From an uncultured Paracoccaceae bacterium (lineage in GTDB: Bacteria > Pseudomonadota > Alphaproteobacteria > Rhodobacterales > Rhodobacteraceae), in assembly GCA_947501355.1 (NCBI GenBank), contig CANMVA010000001.1:2069492-2133491 (forward strand): 64,000 nucleotides of DNA. Direction: 5' to 3'. The translations under genes were made by a program, and so were the position numbers. Position 1 is the first letter of the stretch, and every line of letters begins with the position of its first letter. This document shows, one piece after another, positions 9,482 through 20,091 of this stretch. The notes below the pieces were generated by a model. The model was not told the origin of the DNA. It worked only from the letters and a program-made list of their open reading frames with translations, and ran no database searches.

Positions 9482-10092
9482 CCGCAGCGGCGTTCCTTTC
9501 GGTCGTTCTGATCCATTTGGCCGCGGCGATGAGCCCCGGCCCGTCTTTTGTGGTGTCTGTGCGCACGGCGGCCTCCGAAGGGTTCAAAGTCGCGGCGGCC
9601 TTGGCCATGGGCTTCGGTCTGGGGGCTGCGATCTGGGCGGTGGCCGCGCTGGCGGGTCTGGCCCTGCTTTTCGAGATCGCGCCGGTGTTGCTGACGGTTC
9701 TCAAGGTCGGCGGCGGGCTATTCTTGTGCTTCATCGCGCTGATGATGTGGCGTCACGCGGCAGAGCCTTTGGCAGAGGTGGAGGCCGACGCCCCGCCCCG
9801 TTCGATAGCATCCGCGATCCGTTTGGGTCTGATGACTCAGCTCGCCAATCCGAAACCGGCCGTTTTCTTTGGCGCTGTGTTCATCGGCCTCGTCCCCGCA
9901 GGCACGCCCCTGCCCACGCTGATCGCCCTGCTCGCGCTGATCTTCATCAATGAAACCCTGTGGTATATTTTCGTGGCCCGCGCGTTCTCCATCGCGCAGG
10001 CCCGCGCCGCCTATATGCGCCTGAAAGCCATGATTGATCGCCTCTTTGGCGGTTTGATCGCGTTTTTCGGCCTTAAAATCGCTCTGACCTGA
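9478..10092 (+). CDS. LysE family translocator (amino-acid exporter family)
   Basis: A 204-residue inner-membrane protein with about six hydrophobic segments. It has the LysE/RhtB N-terminal pattern [32 protein letters not shown] and the mid-protein [20 protein letters not shown]. The family exports amino acids or small metabolites; the substrate here is unknown. It starts with GTG overlapping the fabI stop (GTGA). Confidence 0.82.
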   Translation: MTAAAFLSVVLIHLAAAMSPGPSFVVSVRTAASEGFKVAAALAMGFGLGAAIWAVAALAGLALLFEIAPVLLTVLKVGGGLFLCFIALMMWRHAAEPLAEVEADAPPRSIASAIRLGLMTQLANPKPAVFFGAVFIGLVPAGTPLPTLIALLALIFINETLWYIFVARAFSIAQARAAYMRLKAMIDRLFGGLIAFFGLKIALT

Positions 10093-10103
10093 GGAGAGCT
10101 GCC

Positions 10104-10610
10104 ATGACCGACCGTTTGCCCCATGAAAAAGGGTTTCACATTGCCTGGGACCAGATTCACCGCGACAGCCGCGCCTTGGCGTGGCGGCTGGACGGCAATG
10201 GGCCCGATAACGGCGCGTGGAAAGCGATTGTGGCGATCACACGGGGCGGCATGGCCCCTGCAATGATCGTGGCGCGGGAGTTGGATGTCCGCGTGGTCGA
10301 TACGATCAGCGTGAAGAGCTACAACAACCAAGAGCAGACCGATGCCGTGGTGCTGAAAGCGCCCGATGCGGGGCTGATGGGCGACGGCACGGGCATTCTG
10401 ATCCTCGATGATCTGGTGGACAGCGGCAAAACGCTGGAACTGGTCCGCAAGCACTACCCCAACGCCCATTTCGCGACCGTCTATGCCAAGCCCAAAGGGG
10501 TGCCGATGGTGGATACCTACATCACGGAAGTGTCTCAGGATACGTGGATTTTCTTCCCCTGGGACATGGCCCTGCAATATGTGGAGCCTTATCGCGGCAC
10601 CGATGCATGA
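10104..10610 (+). CDS. gpt: Xanthine phosphoribosyltransferase
   Basis: Type I phosphoribosyltransferase that salvages xanthine (and guanine) with PRPP to the nucleotide. The 168-residue length suits Gpt. The PRPP loop is [13 protein letters not shown] at about residues 99-111. [37 protein letters not shown] is the Gpt-like N-terminal half, and the protein ends VEPYRGTDA. It lies 11 bases after the LysE gene, and its stop overlaps the ATG of the aminotransferase. Confidence 0.9.
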   Translation: MTDRLPHEKGFHIAWDQIHRDSRALAWRLDGNGPDNGAWKAIVAITRGGMAPAMIVARELDVRVVDTISVKSYNNQEQTDAVVLKAPDAGLMGDGTGILILDDLVDSGKTLELVRKHYPNAHFATVYAKPKGVPMVDTYITEVSQDTWIFFPWDMALQYVEPYRGTDA

Positions 10611-11782
10611 GCCGGACAGAGGCCACCTTCTCACCCCCGGTGATGGAGGCGCGGCGCTGGCTTGAGGGCGTCAGCTTTCCCGACAACCAGCCTTTGTTGA
10701 ATGTCAGCCAGGCCGCCCCGGTCGATCCACCGCCTGCGCCGATGCTGGAGGCGATGGCGCAGATCGTGTTGAGCGACCCGGCCGCGCATCTTTACGGGCC
10801 AGTGCTGGGGCTGCCAGAGTTACGCGAAGAAGTCGCGGCGCAGTTTTCGCAAAGCTATGGCGGGGCAATCACGGCAGAGAACGTTGCCATCACGTCGGGG
10901 TGCAATCAGGCCTTTGCGGCAGCGATTGCGGTGCTGTGTGCGGAAGAGGATGAAGTTCTCCTCCCAACCCCTTGGTATTTCAATCATAAGATGTGGCTGG
11001 ATATGGCCGGGGTCAGAGCTGTTCCCCTGCCAACCGGCGCCGACCTCCTGCCCGCTCCAGCCAAGGCCGAGGCGCTCATCACCCCGCGCACAAAGGCCAT
11101 CGCACTGGTCACGCCGAACAACCCTGCGGGCGTCGAATACCCCGCAGAACTGATGGAGGCGTTCCGCGATCTGGCCCGAAAACACGGTATCGCGCTGATC
11201 GTTGACGAGACCTATCGCGACTTTCACAGTCAGACTGGCGCGCCTCATAACCTGTTCCAAGATGCCGATTGGGACGACACGCTGATCCAGCTTTACAGCT
11301 TTTCCAAGGCCTACCGCCTGACCGGCCACCGCGTCGGCGCGATCCTAACCAGCCCCGCCCGCCTTGCGGAGGTGGAGAAGTTCCTCGACACGGTCACGAT
11401 TTGCCCCAACCAGTTGGGCCAGCGCGCGGCTCTTTGGGGGATGCGCAATCTGGGCGATTGGCTGGCCGGGGAGCGTCGCGAAATCCTGGCGCGCCGCGCC
11501 GCGATTGAAGCCAACATGCCCAAAATTGAGGCAGAGGGATGGGTCCTGCTGGGTGTCGGCGCCTATTTCGCCTATCTGCAGCACCCGTTTGATCTCCCCT
11601 CCGATCAACTTGCCCAAAATTTGGTCAGCCAATCAGGGATCCTCTGTCTTCCCGGAACCATGTTCCAACCGGACGGATCGGACGCCGGAAAAGCCCAGCT
11701 CCGCATTGCCTTTGCCAATATTGACGCAGACGGGATCACGACCCTGTTTGACAGGCTTGCCGCTCACCGCCCAACCGCCTAA
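10607..11782 (+). CDS. PLP-dependent class I/II aminotransferase
   Basis: A 391-residue fold-type I aminotransferase. Visible signatures are [17 protein letters not shown], the NNPAG loop ([11 protein letters not shown]), VDETYRDF and the PLP-binding lysine in [15 protein letters not shown] near residue 234. The specific amino donor cannot be read from the sequence. The ATG at 10607 overlaps the gpt stop codon (ATGA), so the two are translationally coupled; the longer upstream ORF overlaps gpt out of frame. ppiD and trpE follow on the same strand. Confidence 0.88.
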   Translation: MSRTEATFSPPVMEARRWLEGVSFPDNQPLLNVSQAAPVDPPPAPMLEAMAQIVLSDPAAHLYGPVLGLPELREEVAAQFSQSYGGAITAENVAITSGCNQAFAAAIAVLCAEEDEVLLPTPWYFNHKMWLDMAGVRAVPLPTGADLLPAPAKAEALITPRTKAIALVTPNNPAGVEYPAELMEAFRDLARKHGIALIVDETYRDFHSQTGAPHNLFQDADWDDTLIQLYSFSKAYRLTGHRVGAILTSPARLAEVEKFLDTVTICPNQLGQRAALWGMRNLGDWLAGERREILARRAAIEANMPKIEAEGWVLLGVGAYFAYLQHPFDLPSDQLAQNLVSQSGILCLPGTMFQPDGSDAGKAQLRIAFANIDADGITTLFDRLAAHRPTA

Positions 11783-11810
11783 ACAACGCTTGAGCGGTAG
11801 GGAGAGCCTC

Positions 11811-13670
11811 ATGGCCAAGGGCAAGTCATCAAACATTTTCGTCTGGATCATTCTGGTCCTGCTCATCATCGGTCTGGCAGGTTTCGGCGCCTCCGGTCTG
11901 AACGGCACGATCCGCACGGTGGGCAAGGTGGGCGACGAGCCGATCACGGTCAACAGTTACGTCAATGAGGTCCAATCCGAGCTGCGCGCCTTGCAGGCCC
12001 AGACCGGTCAGCCCATCACCTTCGAGCAGGCCCAGCAGTTCGGCCTGACCCAATCGGTCCTGTCGCGACTGGTCAGCCAGGCCGCCGTAGATCACGAGGC
12101 TCGCATCATGGGGCTGTCGGTGGGCGACGCGGAAGTGCGCAACCAGCTGATGCAGATCCCAGCGTTTCAAGGTGTGAACGGTCAATTTGATCGCGAAGCC
12201 TATACCTTCACGCTTGACCGCTCTGGCTTGAACGAGGCGGAGTTTGAGGAAAGCCTGCGCGACGACAGCGCGCGCACATTGCTACAAACCGGGATGGCAG
12301 GGGCCGTGCGGCTGCCCCCATCCTACGGGCAGGCGCTGGCCAATTTCTATGGCGAGCGGCGCAGCTTCACCTGGGCTTTACTGACCGAAGAAGATTTGAC
12401 CCTTTCGGTGCCGACGCCCACACAAAGCGATATCGAAGGCACCTATGACGACCATCCCGATGCCTTCACCGCCCCTGCCGCAAAGGCGATCACCTACACG
12501 CTGCTCACGCCGGATATGCTGCTTGATACGGTCGAGATCAGCGAGGACGCCCTGCGCGCGCTTTATGACGAGCGTCGGGACGAGTTTATTCGCCCCGAAC
12601 GGCGTCTGGTCGAACGGCTGGTCTTTGGCAGCCAGGAAGATGCAGAGGCGGCGAAGGCGCGGCTTGATAGTGGCTCGATCAGTTTCTCGGAACTGGTGGC
12701 CGAGCGTGGCCTGACCCTGAACGATATTGATCTCGGCGATGTGGTGGAGGGTGCGCTTGGCGATGCGTCAGATGCGGTCTTCGCATTGGAGGAACCCGGT
12801 GTTGTCGGCCCCCTGCCCAGCAATCTGGGCCCAGCCCTCTTCCGCATGAACGCGATTCTGGCCGCGCAAGAAACCTCCTTCGAGGAGGCGCGCGATGATC
12901 TGGGCACAGAGCTGGCGCTGGACCGTGCGCGCCGCGTGATCGAAGTGCAGGCACAGGAAATCGACGACATGCTGGCCGCCGGGGCCACGCTGGAAGACGT
13001 GGCCAACGATACGGAAATGACGCTGAACCAGATGAATTTCAGCGATGAAAGCACCGAAGCGACGGCGGCTTATGAAGCGTTCCGCGCTGCCGCCGAAGCC
13101 GTGACGGCCGATGACTTCCCCGAAGTGATTCCGCTGGAGGATGGCGGCATCGTCGCCTTGCGTCTGGACGAGGTGATCCCGCCCACGCTGCAGCCCCTGG
13201 ACGATGTGCGCGGCGAGGTGATCGCGCTGTGGCGCGAGCGGACGGTGAACCGCATGCTCCGCGAACAGGCCAATGAGATTGCCGAACGCCTGAGCGAGGT
13301 GGGCGATCTGGCCACCGAAGGGCTGACCGCAACGGTCGAGACGGACATCACCCGCCAGGACTTTATCGAAGGTCTGCCCCGCCGCTTTATCGAGTCGGTC
13401 TTCGAGCTGGAGCCGGGCGAACGCTCGGTCATCAGCGCAGGCCCGCAGGTCTATCTGGTGCGTCTGGACCGCATCGCGCCGCCTGATCCAGATGCCGAAG
13501 ACGGCGACGTGCTGAGCCGCGCTTTGGAGCGACAATTGGAAGATGGCATCGGACGCGACATTCTGGGCGCGTTCGCCGTGGACGTGCAGTCCCGCGCGGG
13601 GATCGAGATTGATCAGCGCGCGCTGGACGCGGTCAATGCCAGCTTCGGCACTGGCCGTGGCGGAACTTAG
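11811..13670 (+). CDS. ppiD: Periplasmic folding chaperone, SurA/PpiD-type
   Basis: A 619-residue inner-membrane-anchored periplasmic chaperone/peptidyl-prolyl isomerase family protein. One N-terminal transmembrane helix (about residues 8-32, IFVWIILVLLIIGLAGFGA) is followed by a SurA N-like region (VGDEPITVNSYVNEVQSELRALQAQTG). A parvulin-like middle then shows YTLLTPDMLLDTVEISEDALRALYDERRDEFIRPERRLVERLVF. The architecture matches PpiD; isomerase activity is often weak or absent in PpiD. The SD GGGAGAG precedes the ATG at 11811. trpE starts 14 bases after the stop. Confidence 0.85.
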   Translation: MAKGKSSNIFVWIILVLLIIGLAGFGASGLNGTIRTVGKVGDEPITVNSYVNEVQSELRALQAQTGQPITFEQAQQFGLTQSVLSRLVSQAAVDHEARIMGLSVGDAEVRNQLMQIPAFQGVNGQFDREAYTFTLDRSGLNEAEFEESLRDDSARTLLQTGMAGAVRLPPSYGQALANFYGERRSFTWALLTEEDLTLSVPTPTQSDIEGTYDDHPDAFTAPAAKAITYTLLTPDMLLDTVEISEDALRALYDERRDEFIRPERRLVERLVFGSQEDAEAAKARLDSGSISFSELVAERGLTLNDIDLGDVVEGALGDASDAVFALEEPGVVGPLPSNLGPALFRMNAILAAQETSFEEARDDLGTELALDRARRVIEVQAQEIDDMLAAGATLEDVANDTEMTLNQMNFSDESTEATAAYEAFRAAAEAVTADDFPEVIPLEDGGIVALRLDEVIPPTLQPLDDVRGEVIALWRERTVNRMLREQANEIAERLSEVGDLATEGLTATVETDITRQDFIEGLPRRFIESVFELEPGERSVISAGPQVYLVRLDRIAPPDPDAEDGDVLSRALERQLEDGIGRDILGAFAVDVQSRAGIEIDQRALDAVNASFGTGRGGT

Positions 13671-13684
13671 TAAGGCCTGAACAC

Positions 13685-15190
13685 GTGACACTCACCCCTG
13701 ACTTCGCGGCCTTCGAGGCGGGCTATGCTGCGGGCAAACCGCAGGTCGTTTACACGCGGCTGGCCGCCGATCTGGACACGCCCGTGTCGCTGATGCTCAA
13801 GCTGGCCGGCGCGCGCAAGGACAGCTTCATGCTGGAAAGTGTCACCGGTGGCGAGGTGCGCGGGCGTTATTCCATCGTGGGCATGAAGCCCGATCTGATC
13901 TGGGCTTGCGATGGCAAGACCAGTCGGTTGAACCGCAGCGCCAAGATCGACGCGGATGCGTTCGAAGAACTGGACGGCCACCCGCTGGACACCCTGCGCG
14001 CGGTCATTGCGGAAAGCCGGATCGAGATGCCGGACGATCTGCCCGCCTCCGCCGCCGGGCTTTTCGGCTATCTGGGCTACGACATGATCCGGCTGGTGGA
14101 ACATCTGCCGAATGTGAACCCGGACCCTCTGGGCGTGCCGGATGCCATTCTGCTGCGCCCGACGGTCGTGGCTGTTCTGGACGGTGTCAAAGGCGAAGTG
14201 ACGGTCGTCTCGCCTGCATGGGTCACGGATGGGCAATCGGCCAAGGCAGCCTATGCGCAGGCCGCTGAACGCGTGATGGACGCCGTCCGCGAGATGGAGC
14301 GCCCGGTGCCGCTGGATCGCGCTTTGGGCGAGGCACAGGACGATCCGGAGCCGGTGTCGAACTTCACGCGGGAGGGCTACAAGGACGCCATTGAGACGGC
14401 GAAGGACTATATCCGCGCTGGCGATATCTTTCAGGTCGTGCCGTCGCAGCGCTGGACGCAAAGCTACAAGCAACCGCCCTTCGCGCTCTATCGCTCTTTG
14501 CGCCGCACGAACCCGTCGCCCTTCATGTTCTACTTCAATTTCGGCGGCTTTCAGGTGATCGGGGCAAGCCCGGAAATCCTTGTGCGGGTCTTTGGCAACG
14601 AGGTCACGATCCGCCCCATCGCAGGAACGCGGCCCCGTGGGGCGACACCTGACGAGGACCGCGCGTTGGAGACTGATCTGATGGCCGACCAGAAAGAACT
14701 GGCGGAGCATCTGATGCTGCTGGATCTGGGGCGCAATGATACCGCCAAGGTCTCGAAGGTCGGGACGGTGCGGCCGACGGAGCAGTTCATCGTCGAGCGC
14801 TATAGCCACGTGATGCATATCGTCTCGAATGTGGTGGGCGAGTTGTCGGAGGACCAGGACGCACTTTCAGCGCTGCTGTCCGGTCTGCCCGCTGGCACGG
14901 TCTCCGGCGCGCCCAAAGTCCGCGCGATGGAGATTATCGACGAGTTGGAGCCCGAAAAACGCGGCATATACGGCGGCGGTTGCGGATATTTCGCAGCCAA
15001 TGGCGACATGGATATGTGCATCGCCCTGCGCACGGCGCTGGTGAAGGATGAAAAGCTCTATATTCAGGCGGGCGGCGGCGTTGTCTATGACAGCGATCCG
15101 GAGGCCGAGTATATGGAGACGGTCCACAAATCTCAGGCGATCCGCAAGGCGGCGGCAGGCGCGACGCGCTTTACCGGATCAAACAGCTAG
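13685..15190 (+). CDS. trpE: Anthranilate synthase component I
   Basis: Large subunit of anthranilate synthase, converting chorismate plus ammonia to anthranilate, the first committed step of tryptophan synthesis. The 501-residue length is typical. Near the N-terminus, SFMLESV corresponds to the LLES element used for tryptophan feedback binding. The catalytic half shows RPIAGTRPRGATPDED, LMLLDLGRNDTAKVSKVGTV and SGAPKVRAMEIIDELEP. It starts with GTG at 13685, close behind ppiD. Its partner trpG is 2 kb downstream, beyond two reverse-strand genes. Confidence 0.95.
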   Translation: MTLTPDFAAFEAGYAAGKPQVVYTRLAADLDTPVSLMLKLAGARKDSFMLESVTGGEVRGRYSIVGMKPDLIWACDGKTSRLNRSAKIDADAFEELDGHPLDTLRAVIAESRIEMPDDLPASAAGLFGYLGYDMIRLVEHLPNVNPDPLGVPDAILLRPTVVAVLDGVKGEVTVVSPAWVTDGQSAKAAYAQAAERVMDAVREMERPVPLDRALGEAQDDPEPVSNFTREGYKDAIETAKDYIRAGDIFQVVPSQRWTQSYKQPPFALYRSLRRTNPSPFMFYFNFGGFQVIGASPEILVRVFGNEVTIRPIAGTRPRGATPDEDRALETDLMADQKELAEHLMLLDLGRNDTAKVSKVGTVRPTEQFIVERYSHVMHIVSNVVGELSEDQDALSALLSGLPAGTVSGAPKVRAMEIIDELEPEKRGIYGGGCGYFAANGDMDMCIALRTALVKDEKLYIQAGGGVVYDSDPEAEYMETVHKSQAIRKAAAGATRFTGSNS

Positions 15191-15209
15191 TTGGATTGCG
15201 CCGCGGCGA

Positions 15210-15470
15210 TCAGCTTCGCAGGGCTTTGATCAGCTCGTCTTTTGTCATGTCCCAGCGGCCTTCGATCTCAAGCTCGCCTGCGCGCTCGATCAAATCGTCC
15301 TTGGTCCAGTCTTCATAGGGGGGCGCTTTGCCGCCTTTTTCGGACGGGTTCATGTCGTCATTGGCCTGCGCATTGGCAATCGCGGCGGCTTTGGACTTGT
15401 CATAGCCCTTGTCGCGCAGGGCCTCATAGGTCTCTTCGTTTTTGATGGATGATCCGTGTGTCTTGGCCAT
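15210..15470 (-). CDS. Small Rho-N/SAP-like domain protein
   Basis: An 86-residue hydrophilic protein. The first half (MAKTHGSSIKNEETYEALRDKGYDKSKAAAIANA) matches a family common in proteobacteria (DUF7218 type). The second half, DWTKDDLIERAGELEIEGRWDMTKDELIKALRS, looks like a Rho N-terminal or SAP-like helix-extended loop that may bind nucleic acid. AGGAG sits 8 bases before the ATG at 15470. It faces trpE tail to tail with a 19-base gap. The function is unknown. Confidence 0.75.
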   Translation of the reverse strand: MAKTHGSSIKNEETYEALRDKGYDKSKAAAIANAQANDDMNPSEKGGKAPPYEDWTKDDLIERAGELEIEGRWDMTKDELIKALRS

Positions 15471-15527
15471 GGGGTGCTCCTTGAACAATTGTCTGTTCAA
15501 CACCGTCTGGCTCGTTTGGTTCCCGCC

Positions 15528-17054
15528 CTATTGGGCTGTCAGCACGGCGGAGACCGGCACCAGCGCCACGCGCCCTGCCCGGTCACTGAGCCCCCAAAGG
15601 AGCAGCGCCGAGATCGTGTCGGGGCGGATGCGGCCCATCATGATCACTTCTTCGCCTTGGGCGGCGCGGAAGGCGGCGTTGTCCAGAAAGCGGCGGATCA
15701 CGGTGGGGGTTTGGCCTTCGCTGTCCATGTCGTCAAAGATGTTGGCCGCGGGAAAGCCGGTGCTGTCTGCAAGCTGCGCGGTCGAGTTCAGGCCTGTGCT
15801 GGCAGTCACCAACCCATGGCCGGACTGGCCCAGACGGTCGATGATCTGCTCGGTCCCTTGGCGCCCACCGGGCACGTCTTGGGCGATCAGAACACCCGCG
15901 GCTTCCGGCACAGCAGTCAGAGACGCATCCAGCGCTACCTCGATATCGGAGGGGGCCGCGCCGTCGGGCAAATCGGCCAGGACGAGCACTTCAAAGCCCT
16001 CTGCGCGGTATTTCGCCATCATATCGGCGGCATCAGGTGCTGTGGCGGGGACTGCGAAAGTGATCGGATAAGGGAACGAGCGCAGCGCATCCGCGCCGAT
16101 GGGGCTGGAGCCATCGTCAATCAGGAGGATCGACATCAGCGGGCGGTTTTCGGGGTTGTCCCAGGCGGCAGCAAAGCGCTCAAGCGGCGGTGCGTCGGGG
16201 TCCGCGGCGGGCGTTTCTTCGGCTTGCGGCGCGGAGGCGTCCTCCTCGGCTGGCGCTTCAGGCGTCTCTGCGGTGATGGTCGGCAAGCGCCCGGTTTCGA
16301 CATTCTCGGCCCGGTCGCTGAGCGTGCCGACCGGTTGACCGACAGAGCCGCCCTGTTCGCCTTGCAGCGCCAGGCGGGGCGCGGGGGCATCGTCTTCGGG
16401 GGTTTCGTCTTCGACAATCGCGGGCGCCTCATCGACCGTAGGCTCGGGCGTCTCTTCCACGGCCACCTCTGCCTCAGGCGACGTCGGCTCGACGGTGTCT
16501 TGCTGCGGCGCAACGGGCGCTTCCGGAGCTTCCGAGATTACAACGGGAGCCGTGTCTTCAGATGTCTCTGACTCAGCCGGTTCCTCTGTCAGGGTGTTGC
16601 CCTCGGTGGGGGCCTCGACAGGTGACTCCTCCAGCGGAGCTTCAACCGGGGCTTCGGTCACAAGGTCCGGTGTCTCTTCGCCCTCGCCCACTTGCGGTGC
16701 CATGGCTTGCGGGCTGGGCAGAACCGGCTCTTCCTCGGTGACGTCTTCGACAACCTCATCCACCACTTCCGGTGCGTCCGGCTCAGCCACCGTGCCGCCC
16801 GTTTCGGGCAATGCGGCAGGGCTTGTATCCGCCACAGGCACTTCGGGCTGATCGACGCCCATCGGTTCGGGCGCAGGGGCTGTGACCGCAGGCTCTGTGC
16901 TTTCGACGCTGGCGGGCGGGATCTCTTGCTGCGTGGCGGGCTCCGCTGTCACGGCGCGATCACCCGGCCCGTCGCCGACGATTGAGGCCACCGACAGCCC
17001 CAGGACCGAGACCAGCCCGCCCCAGATGAAACCAAAGAATATCCCGCGTCCCAC
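15528..17054 (-). CDS. Divergent polysaccharide deacetylase family (YibQ-like) membrane protein
   Basis: A 508-residue protein. GTG at 17054 is the start because AAGGAG lies 8 bases upstream; the longer frame into trpG lacks a site. One N-terminal transmembrane helix (IFFGFIWGGLVSVLGLSVASIV) is followed by roughly 260 residues very rich in Pro, Glu, Ala, Thr and Val. A C-terminal domain of about 200 residues (PLMSILLIDDGSSPIGADAL, ITFAVPATAPDAADMMAKYRAEGFEVLV, NIFDDMDSEGQTPTVIRRFLDNA) matches the divergent polysaccharide deacetylase (DUF610) family. The long acidic, proline-rich linker probably spans the periplasm so that the C-terminal domain reaches peptidoglycan or another glycan. It diverges from trpG. 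Confidence 0.78.
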   Translation of the reverse strand: MGRGIFFGFIWGGLVSVLGLSVASIVGDGPGDRAVTAEPATQQEIPPASVESTEPAVTAPAPEPMGVDQPEVPVADTSPAALPETGGTVAEPDAPEVVDEVVEDVTEEEPVLPSPQAMAPQVGEGEETPDLVTEAPVEAPLEESPVEAPTEGNTLTEEPAESETSEDTAPVVISEAPEAPVAPQQDTVEPTSPEAEVAVEETPEPTVDEAPAIVEDETPEDDAPAPRLALQGEQGGSVGQPVGTLSDRAENVETGRLPTITAETPEAPAEEDASAPQAEETPAADPDAPPLERFAAAWDNPENRPLMSILLIDDGSSPIGADALRSFPYPITFAVPATAPDAADMMAKYRAEGFEVLVLADLPDGAAPSDIEVALDASLTAVPEAAGVLIAQDVPGGRQGTEQIIDRLGQSGHGLVTASTGLNSTAQLADSTGFPAANIFDDMDSEGQTPTVIRRFLDNAAFRAAQGEEVIMMGRIRPDTISALLLWGLSDRAGRVALVPVSAVLTAQ

Positions 17055-17203
17055 GGCTGCTGCTCCTTGTCGTCCTCTCGCAGGCCAAGGTTCTTCCTTC
17101 GCCCGGCGACACGGTCTGGCCTTGACCTTCCCGCGCTGCTTCCCGCATGTATACCGCGACCTTGACGGGGCTGCCCAGCCCCAAATCCCGAAAGCCGTCT
17201 GCA

Positions 17204-17785
17204 ATGCTTCTGCTGATAGATAACTACGACAGTTTCACCTATAATCTTGTCCATTATCTGGGCGAGTTGGGCGCGGATGTCGTTGTGAAACGCAATGACG
17301 CGCTTGACCCGCAAGAGGCCATGGCGCTGAACCCGGAAGCGATCCTGCTGTCCCCCGGCCCTTGCGATCCGTCACAAGCGGGGATCTGTCTGGCTCTGAC
17401 CGAGGCCGCTGCTGAAACGCGCACCCCGTTGATGGGCGTCTGTCTGGGCCATCAGACGATTGGGCAGGCCTTCGGGGGTGAGGTGGTGCGCTGCCATGAA
17501 ATCGTGCACGGCAAGATGGGCCAGATGCGCCACACAGGCACCGGGCTTTTTGAGGGTCTGCCAAGCCCGTTTGATGCCACCCGCTATCACTCGCTGGTGG
17601 TGGATCGCGCGACCCTGCCCGAGTGTCTTGAGATCACGGCAGAGCTGGAAGATGGTACGATCATGGGGCTGCAGCACCGCGAGCTGCCTATTCACGGCGT
17701 GCAGTTTCATCCCGAATCCATTGCCTCTGAACATGGGCACAAGCTGTTGAATAACTTTCTGAAAACCGTAAGTGAGCCCGCATGA
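17204..17785 (+). CDS. trpG: Anthranilate synthase component II (glutamine amidotransferase)
   Basis: Supplies ammonia from glutamine to TrpE. The 193-residue class I amidotransferase has N-terminal [20 protein letters not shown], nucleophile Cys80 in [13 protein letters not shown], and the His/Glu of [13 protein letters not shown]. The ATG at 17204 begins the conserved N-terminus. It overlaps trpD by 4 bases (ATGA), so trpGDC form a tightly coupled operon. Confidence 0.95.
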   Translation: MLLLIDNYDSFTYNLVHYLGELGADVVVKRNDALDPQEAMALNPEAILLSPGPCDPSQAGICLALTEAAAETRTPLMGVCLGHQTIGQAFGGEVVRCHEIVHGKMGQMRHTGTGLFEGLPSPFDATRYHSLVVDRATLPECLEITAELEDGTIMGLQHRELPIHGVQFHPESIASEHGHKLLNNFLKTVSEPA

Positions 17786-18801
17786 GCGACGCGTTAAAAC
17801 CGCTGATCGGAGCGGCAGCTGATCGCCCGTTGAGCAAAGCCGAAGCCGAAGAGGCTTTCGCCATTCTCTTCGATGGCGCGGCCACACCCAGTCAGATCGG
17901 CGGGCTGCTGATGGCGCTCCGCACGCGCGGCGAAACGGTGGAGGAATACGCCGCCGCCGCCGCTGTGATGCGGGCCAAATGCACGCCCGTGGACGCGCCT
18001 GCGGGCGCAATGGATATCGTCGGCACAGGCGGTGACGGCAAAGGCACGCTGAACATTTCCACCGCGACGGCGTTCGTTGTGGCGGGCGCAGGTGTCACGG
18101 TGGCCAAACACGGCAACCGGAACCTCAGCTCGAAATCCGGGGCCGCAGATGCGCTTGGGCAAATGGGGATCGAAGTGATGGTCGGTGCCGATGTGGCCAG
18201 CCGCGCGATCAACGAGATCGGGATCGGCTTCATGATGGCGCCGATGCACCACCCGGCCATCGGCCATGTGATGCCGACCCGCGCCGAATTGGGCACCCGC
18301 ACGATCTTCAATATCCTCGGCCCGCTGACCAACCCGGCGGGTGTCAAACGCCAGCTGACAGGCGCGTTCAGCCGCGATCTGATCCGCCCGATGGCCGAGA
18401 CACTGGCCGCGTTGGGGGCCGAAAAAGCCTGGCTTGTGCATGGGGGTGATGGCACGGATGAACTCTCAGTCGCGGGCGTGTCCTATATGGCTGTCCTTGA
18501 GGACGGGACCGTAACCGAGCGAGAGTTACACCCCGAGGACGCAGGCTTGCCGGTGCACCCGTTCGAGGCCCTGCTGGGTGGCTCGCCAGAAGAGAACGCC
18601 GTGGCCTTCCGCGCGCTGCTGGACGGCGAGGCTTCTGCCTATCGGGACGCGGTCTTGCTGAACGCGGCGGCGGCGTTCATGATTGCTGACAAGGTGAGCT
18701 CTTTATCCGAAGGCGTTGAAATCGCGTCTGATTCCATCGACAGTGGCGCCGCAAAAGCTAAGGTTTCTGCGCTGGCAAAACTCACATCGGAGGCCGCATG
18801 A
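17782..18801 (+). CDS. trpD: Anthranilate phosphoribosyltransferase
   Basis: Transfers phosphoribose from PRPP to anthranilate. The 339-residue length, the PRPP loop [14 protein letters not shown] at residues 81-94 and [21 protein letters not shown] are family hallmarks, with [23 protein letters not shown]. It overlaps trpG and trpC by 4 bases on each side. Confidence 0.96.
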   Translation: MSDALKPLIGAAADRPLSKAEAEEAFAILFDGAATPSQIGGLLMALRTRGETVEEYAAAAAVMRAKCTPVDAPAGAMDIVGTGGDGKGTLNISTATAFVVAGAGVTVAKHGNRNLSSKSGAADALGQMGIEVMVGADVASRAINEIGIGFMMAPMHHPAIGHVMPTRAELGTRTIFNILGPLTNPAGVKRQLTGAFSRDLIRPMAETLAALGAEKAWLVHGGDGTDELSVAGVSYMAVLEDGTVTERELHPEDAGLPVHPFEALLGGSPEENAVAFRALLDGEASAYRDAVLLNAAAAFMIADKVSSLSEGVEIASDSIDSGAAKAKVSALAKLTSEAA

Positions 18802-19616
18802 CCGACACGATCCTCGACAAGATCAAAGCCTATAAGCTGGAAGAGGTTGCCGCGCGCAAGGCCGAGACCTCCCTGGAAGATCTGCAAAAACTGGCCAGTG
18901 ATGCGCCCGTGCCACGCGGCTTTGCCCGCGCCCTGCAGGAGGCGTCTCGTGAGGGATATGGACTGATCGCCGAAATCAAGAAAGCCTCCCCCTCCAAGGG
19001 CTTGATACGGGAGAGTTTCGACCCCGCAACCCTTGCGAAAGCCTATGAGGATGGCGGCGCGACCTGCCTGTCAGTCTTGACCGACACGCCCTCCTTCCAA
19101 GGGGCCGATCAGTTCCTGACAGAGGCGCGCGGCGCCGTCGATCTGCCGGCCCTGCGCAAGGATTTCATGTATGATCCCTATCAGGTTGTTGAGGCGCGCG
19201 CGCTGCATGCCGATTGCATCCTGATCATCATGGCGTCAGTCTCGGATGACCAGGCCGCAGAACTGGAAGACGCCGCAATCGCACTTGATATGGACGTCCT
19301 GCTGGAGGTCCATGACGAGGCCGAACTGGCGCGCGCGGCACGGTTGAAGTCGCCGCTGATGGGCATAAATAACCGCAATCTCAAGACGTTCGAGACCTCT
19401 CTTGAAGTCACCAAGCAGCTGTCAAAACTGGTTCCCGCGGACCGCACTATCGTGTGCGAAAGCGGTCTGAACACCCCCCAGGAGCTAGCTGAAATGGCCA
19501 TGTATGGCGCGCGGGTGTTCCTGATCGGCGAAAGCCTGATGCGTCAGGATGATGTGGCGGCAGCCACGCGGGCGCTGATCTCAGAGCCGCTGACATCCGC
19601 TGGCGGGGGCATGTAG
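18798..19616 (+). CDS. trpC: Indole-3-glycerol phosphate synthase
   Basis: Closes the indole ring from carboxyphenylaminodeoxyribulose phosphate. The 272-residue TIM-barrel enzyme shows [13 protein letters not shown] at about residues 57-68, [38 protein letters not shown], and [30 protein letters not shown]. It overlaps trpD by 4 bases, and moaC begins 1 base after the stop. Confidence 0.96.
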   Translation: MTDTILDKIKAYKLEEVAARKAETSLEDLQKLASDAPVPRGFARALQEASREGYGLIAEIKKASPSKGLIRESFDPATLAKAYEDGGATCLSVLTDTPSFQGADQFLTEARGAVDLPALRKDFMYDPYQVVEARALHADCILIIMASVSDDQAAELEDAAIALDMDVLLEVHDEAELARAARLKSPLMGINNRNLKTFETSLEVTKQLSKLVPADRTIVCESGLNTPQELAEMAMYGARVFLIGESLMRQDDVAAATRALISEPLTSAGGGM

Positions 19617-19617
19617 C

Positions 19618-20091
19618 ATGGCGCTAACCCATTTTGACGGCAAGGGCGATGCCCATATGGTCGATGTGTCCGAAAAGGAGGTCACGTCGCGCACGGCCAT
19701 CGCTATCGGTTACATTAAGATGGCCCCTGAAACCCTTGATATAATTACCAAAGGCTCAGCCAAGAAAGGTGACGTTCTGGGCGTTGCACGGCTTGCGGGC
19801 ATCATGGGGGCCAAGCGCACGGCAGACCTGATCCCCCTTTGCCACCCGCTGCCTGTGACCAAAGTCGCGGTCGAACTGACGCCTGATGCCGACCTGCCCG
19901 GGATCCGCGTTGAGGCGACAGTGAAAACGACTGGTCAGACCGGTGTTGAAATGGAAGCGCTCACAGCCGTCTCCACCGCGGCGCTAACCGTCTATGACAT
20001 GGTCAAAGCAGTCCAGAAGGACATGGAAATCGGCGGCATCGCCCTGCAATTCAAAGATGGCGGCAAGTCGGGTCGCTATACAGCTCCATGA
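19618..20091 (+). CDS. moaC: Cyclic pyranopterin monophosphate synthase
   Basis: Second enzyme of molybdenum cofactor synthesis. The 157-residue protein contains [47 protein letters not shown] and [30 protein letters not shown], all conserved MoaC blocks. It lies directly behind trpC, and its TGA overlaps the ATG of moeA. This places Moco synthesis in the trpGDC transcript. Confidence 0.96.
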   Translation: MALTHFDGKGDAHMVDVSEKEVTSRTAIAIGYIKMAPETLDIITKGSAKKGDVLGVARLAGIMGAKRTADLIPLCHPLPVTKVAVELTPDADLPGIRVEATVKTTGQTGVEMEALTAVSTAALTVYDMVKAVQKDMEIGGIALQFKDGGKSGRYTAP

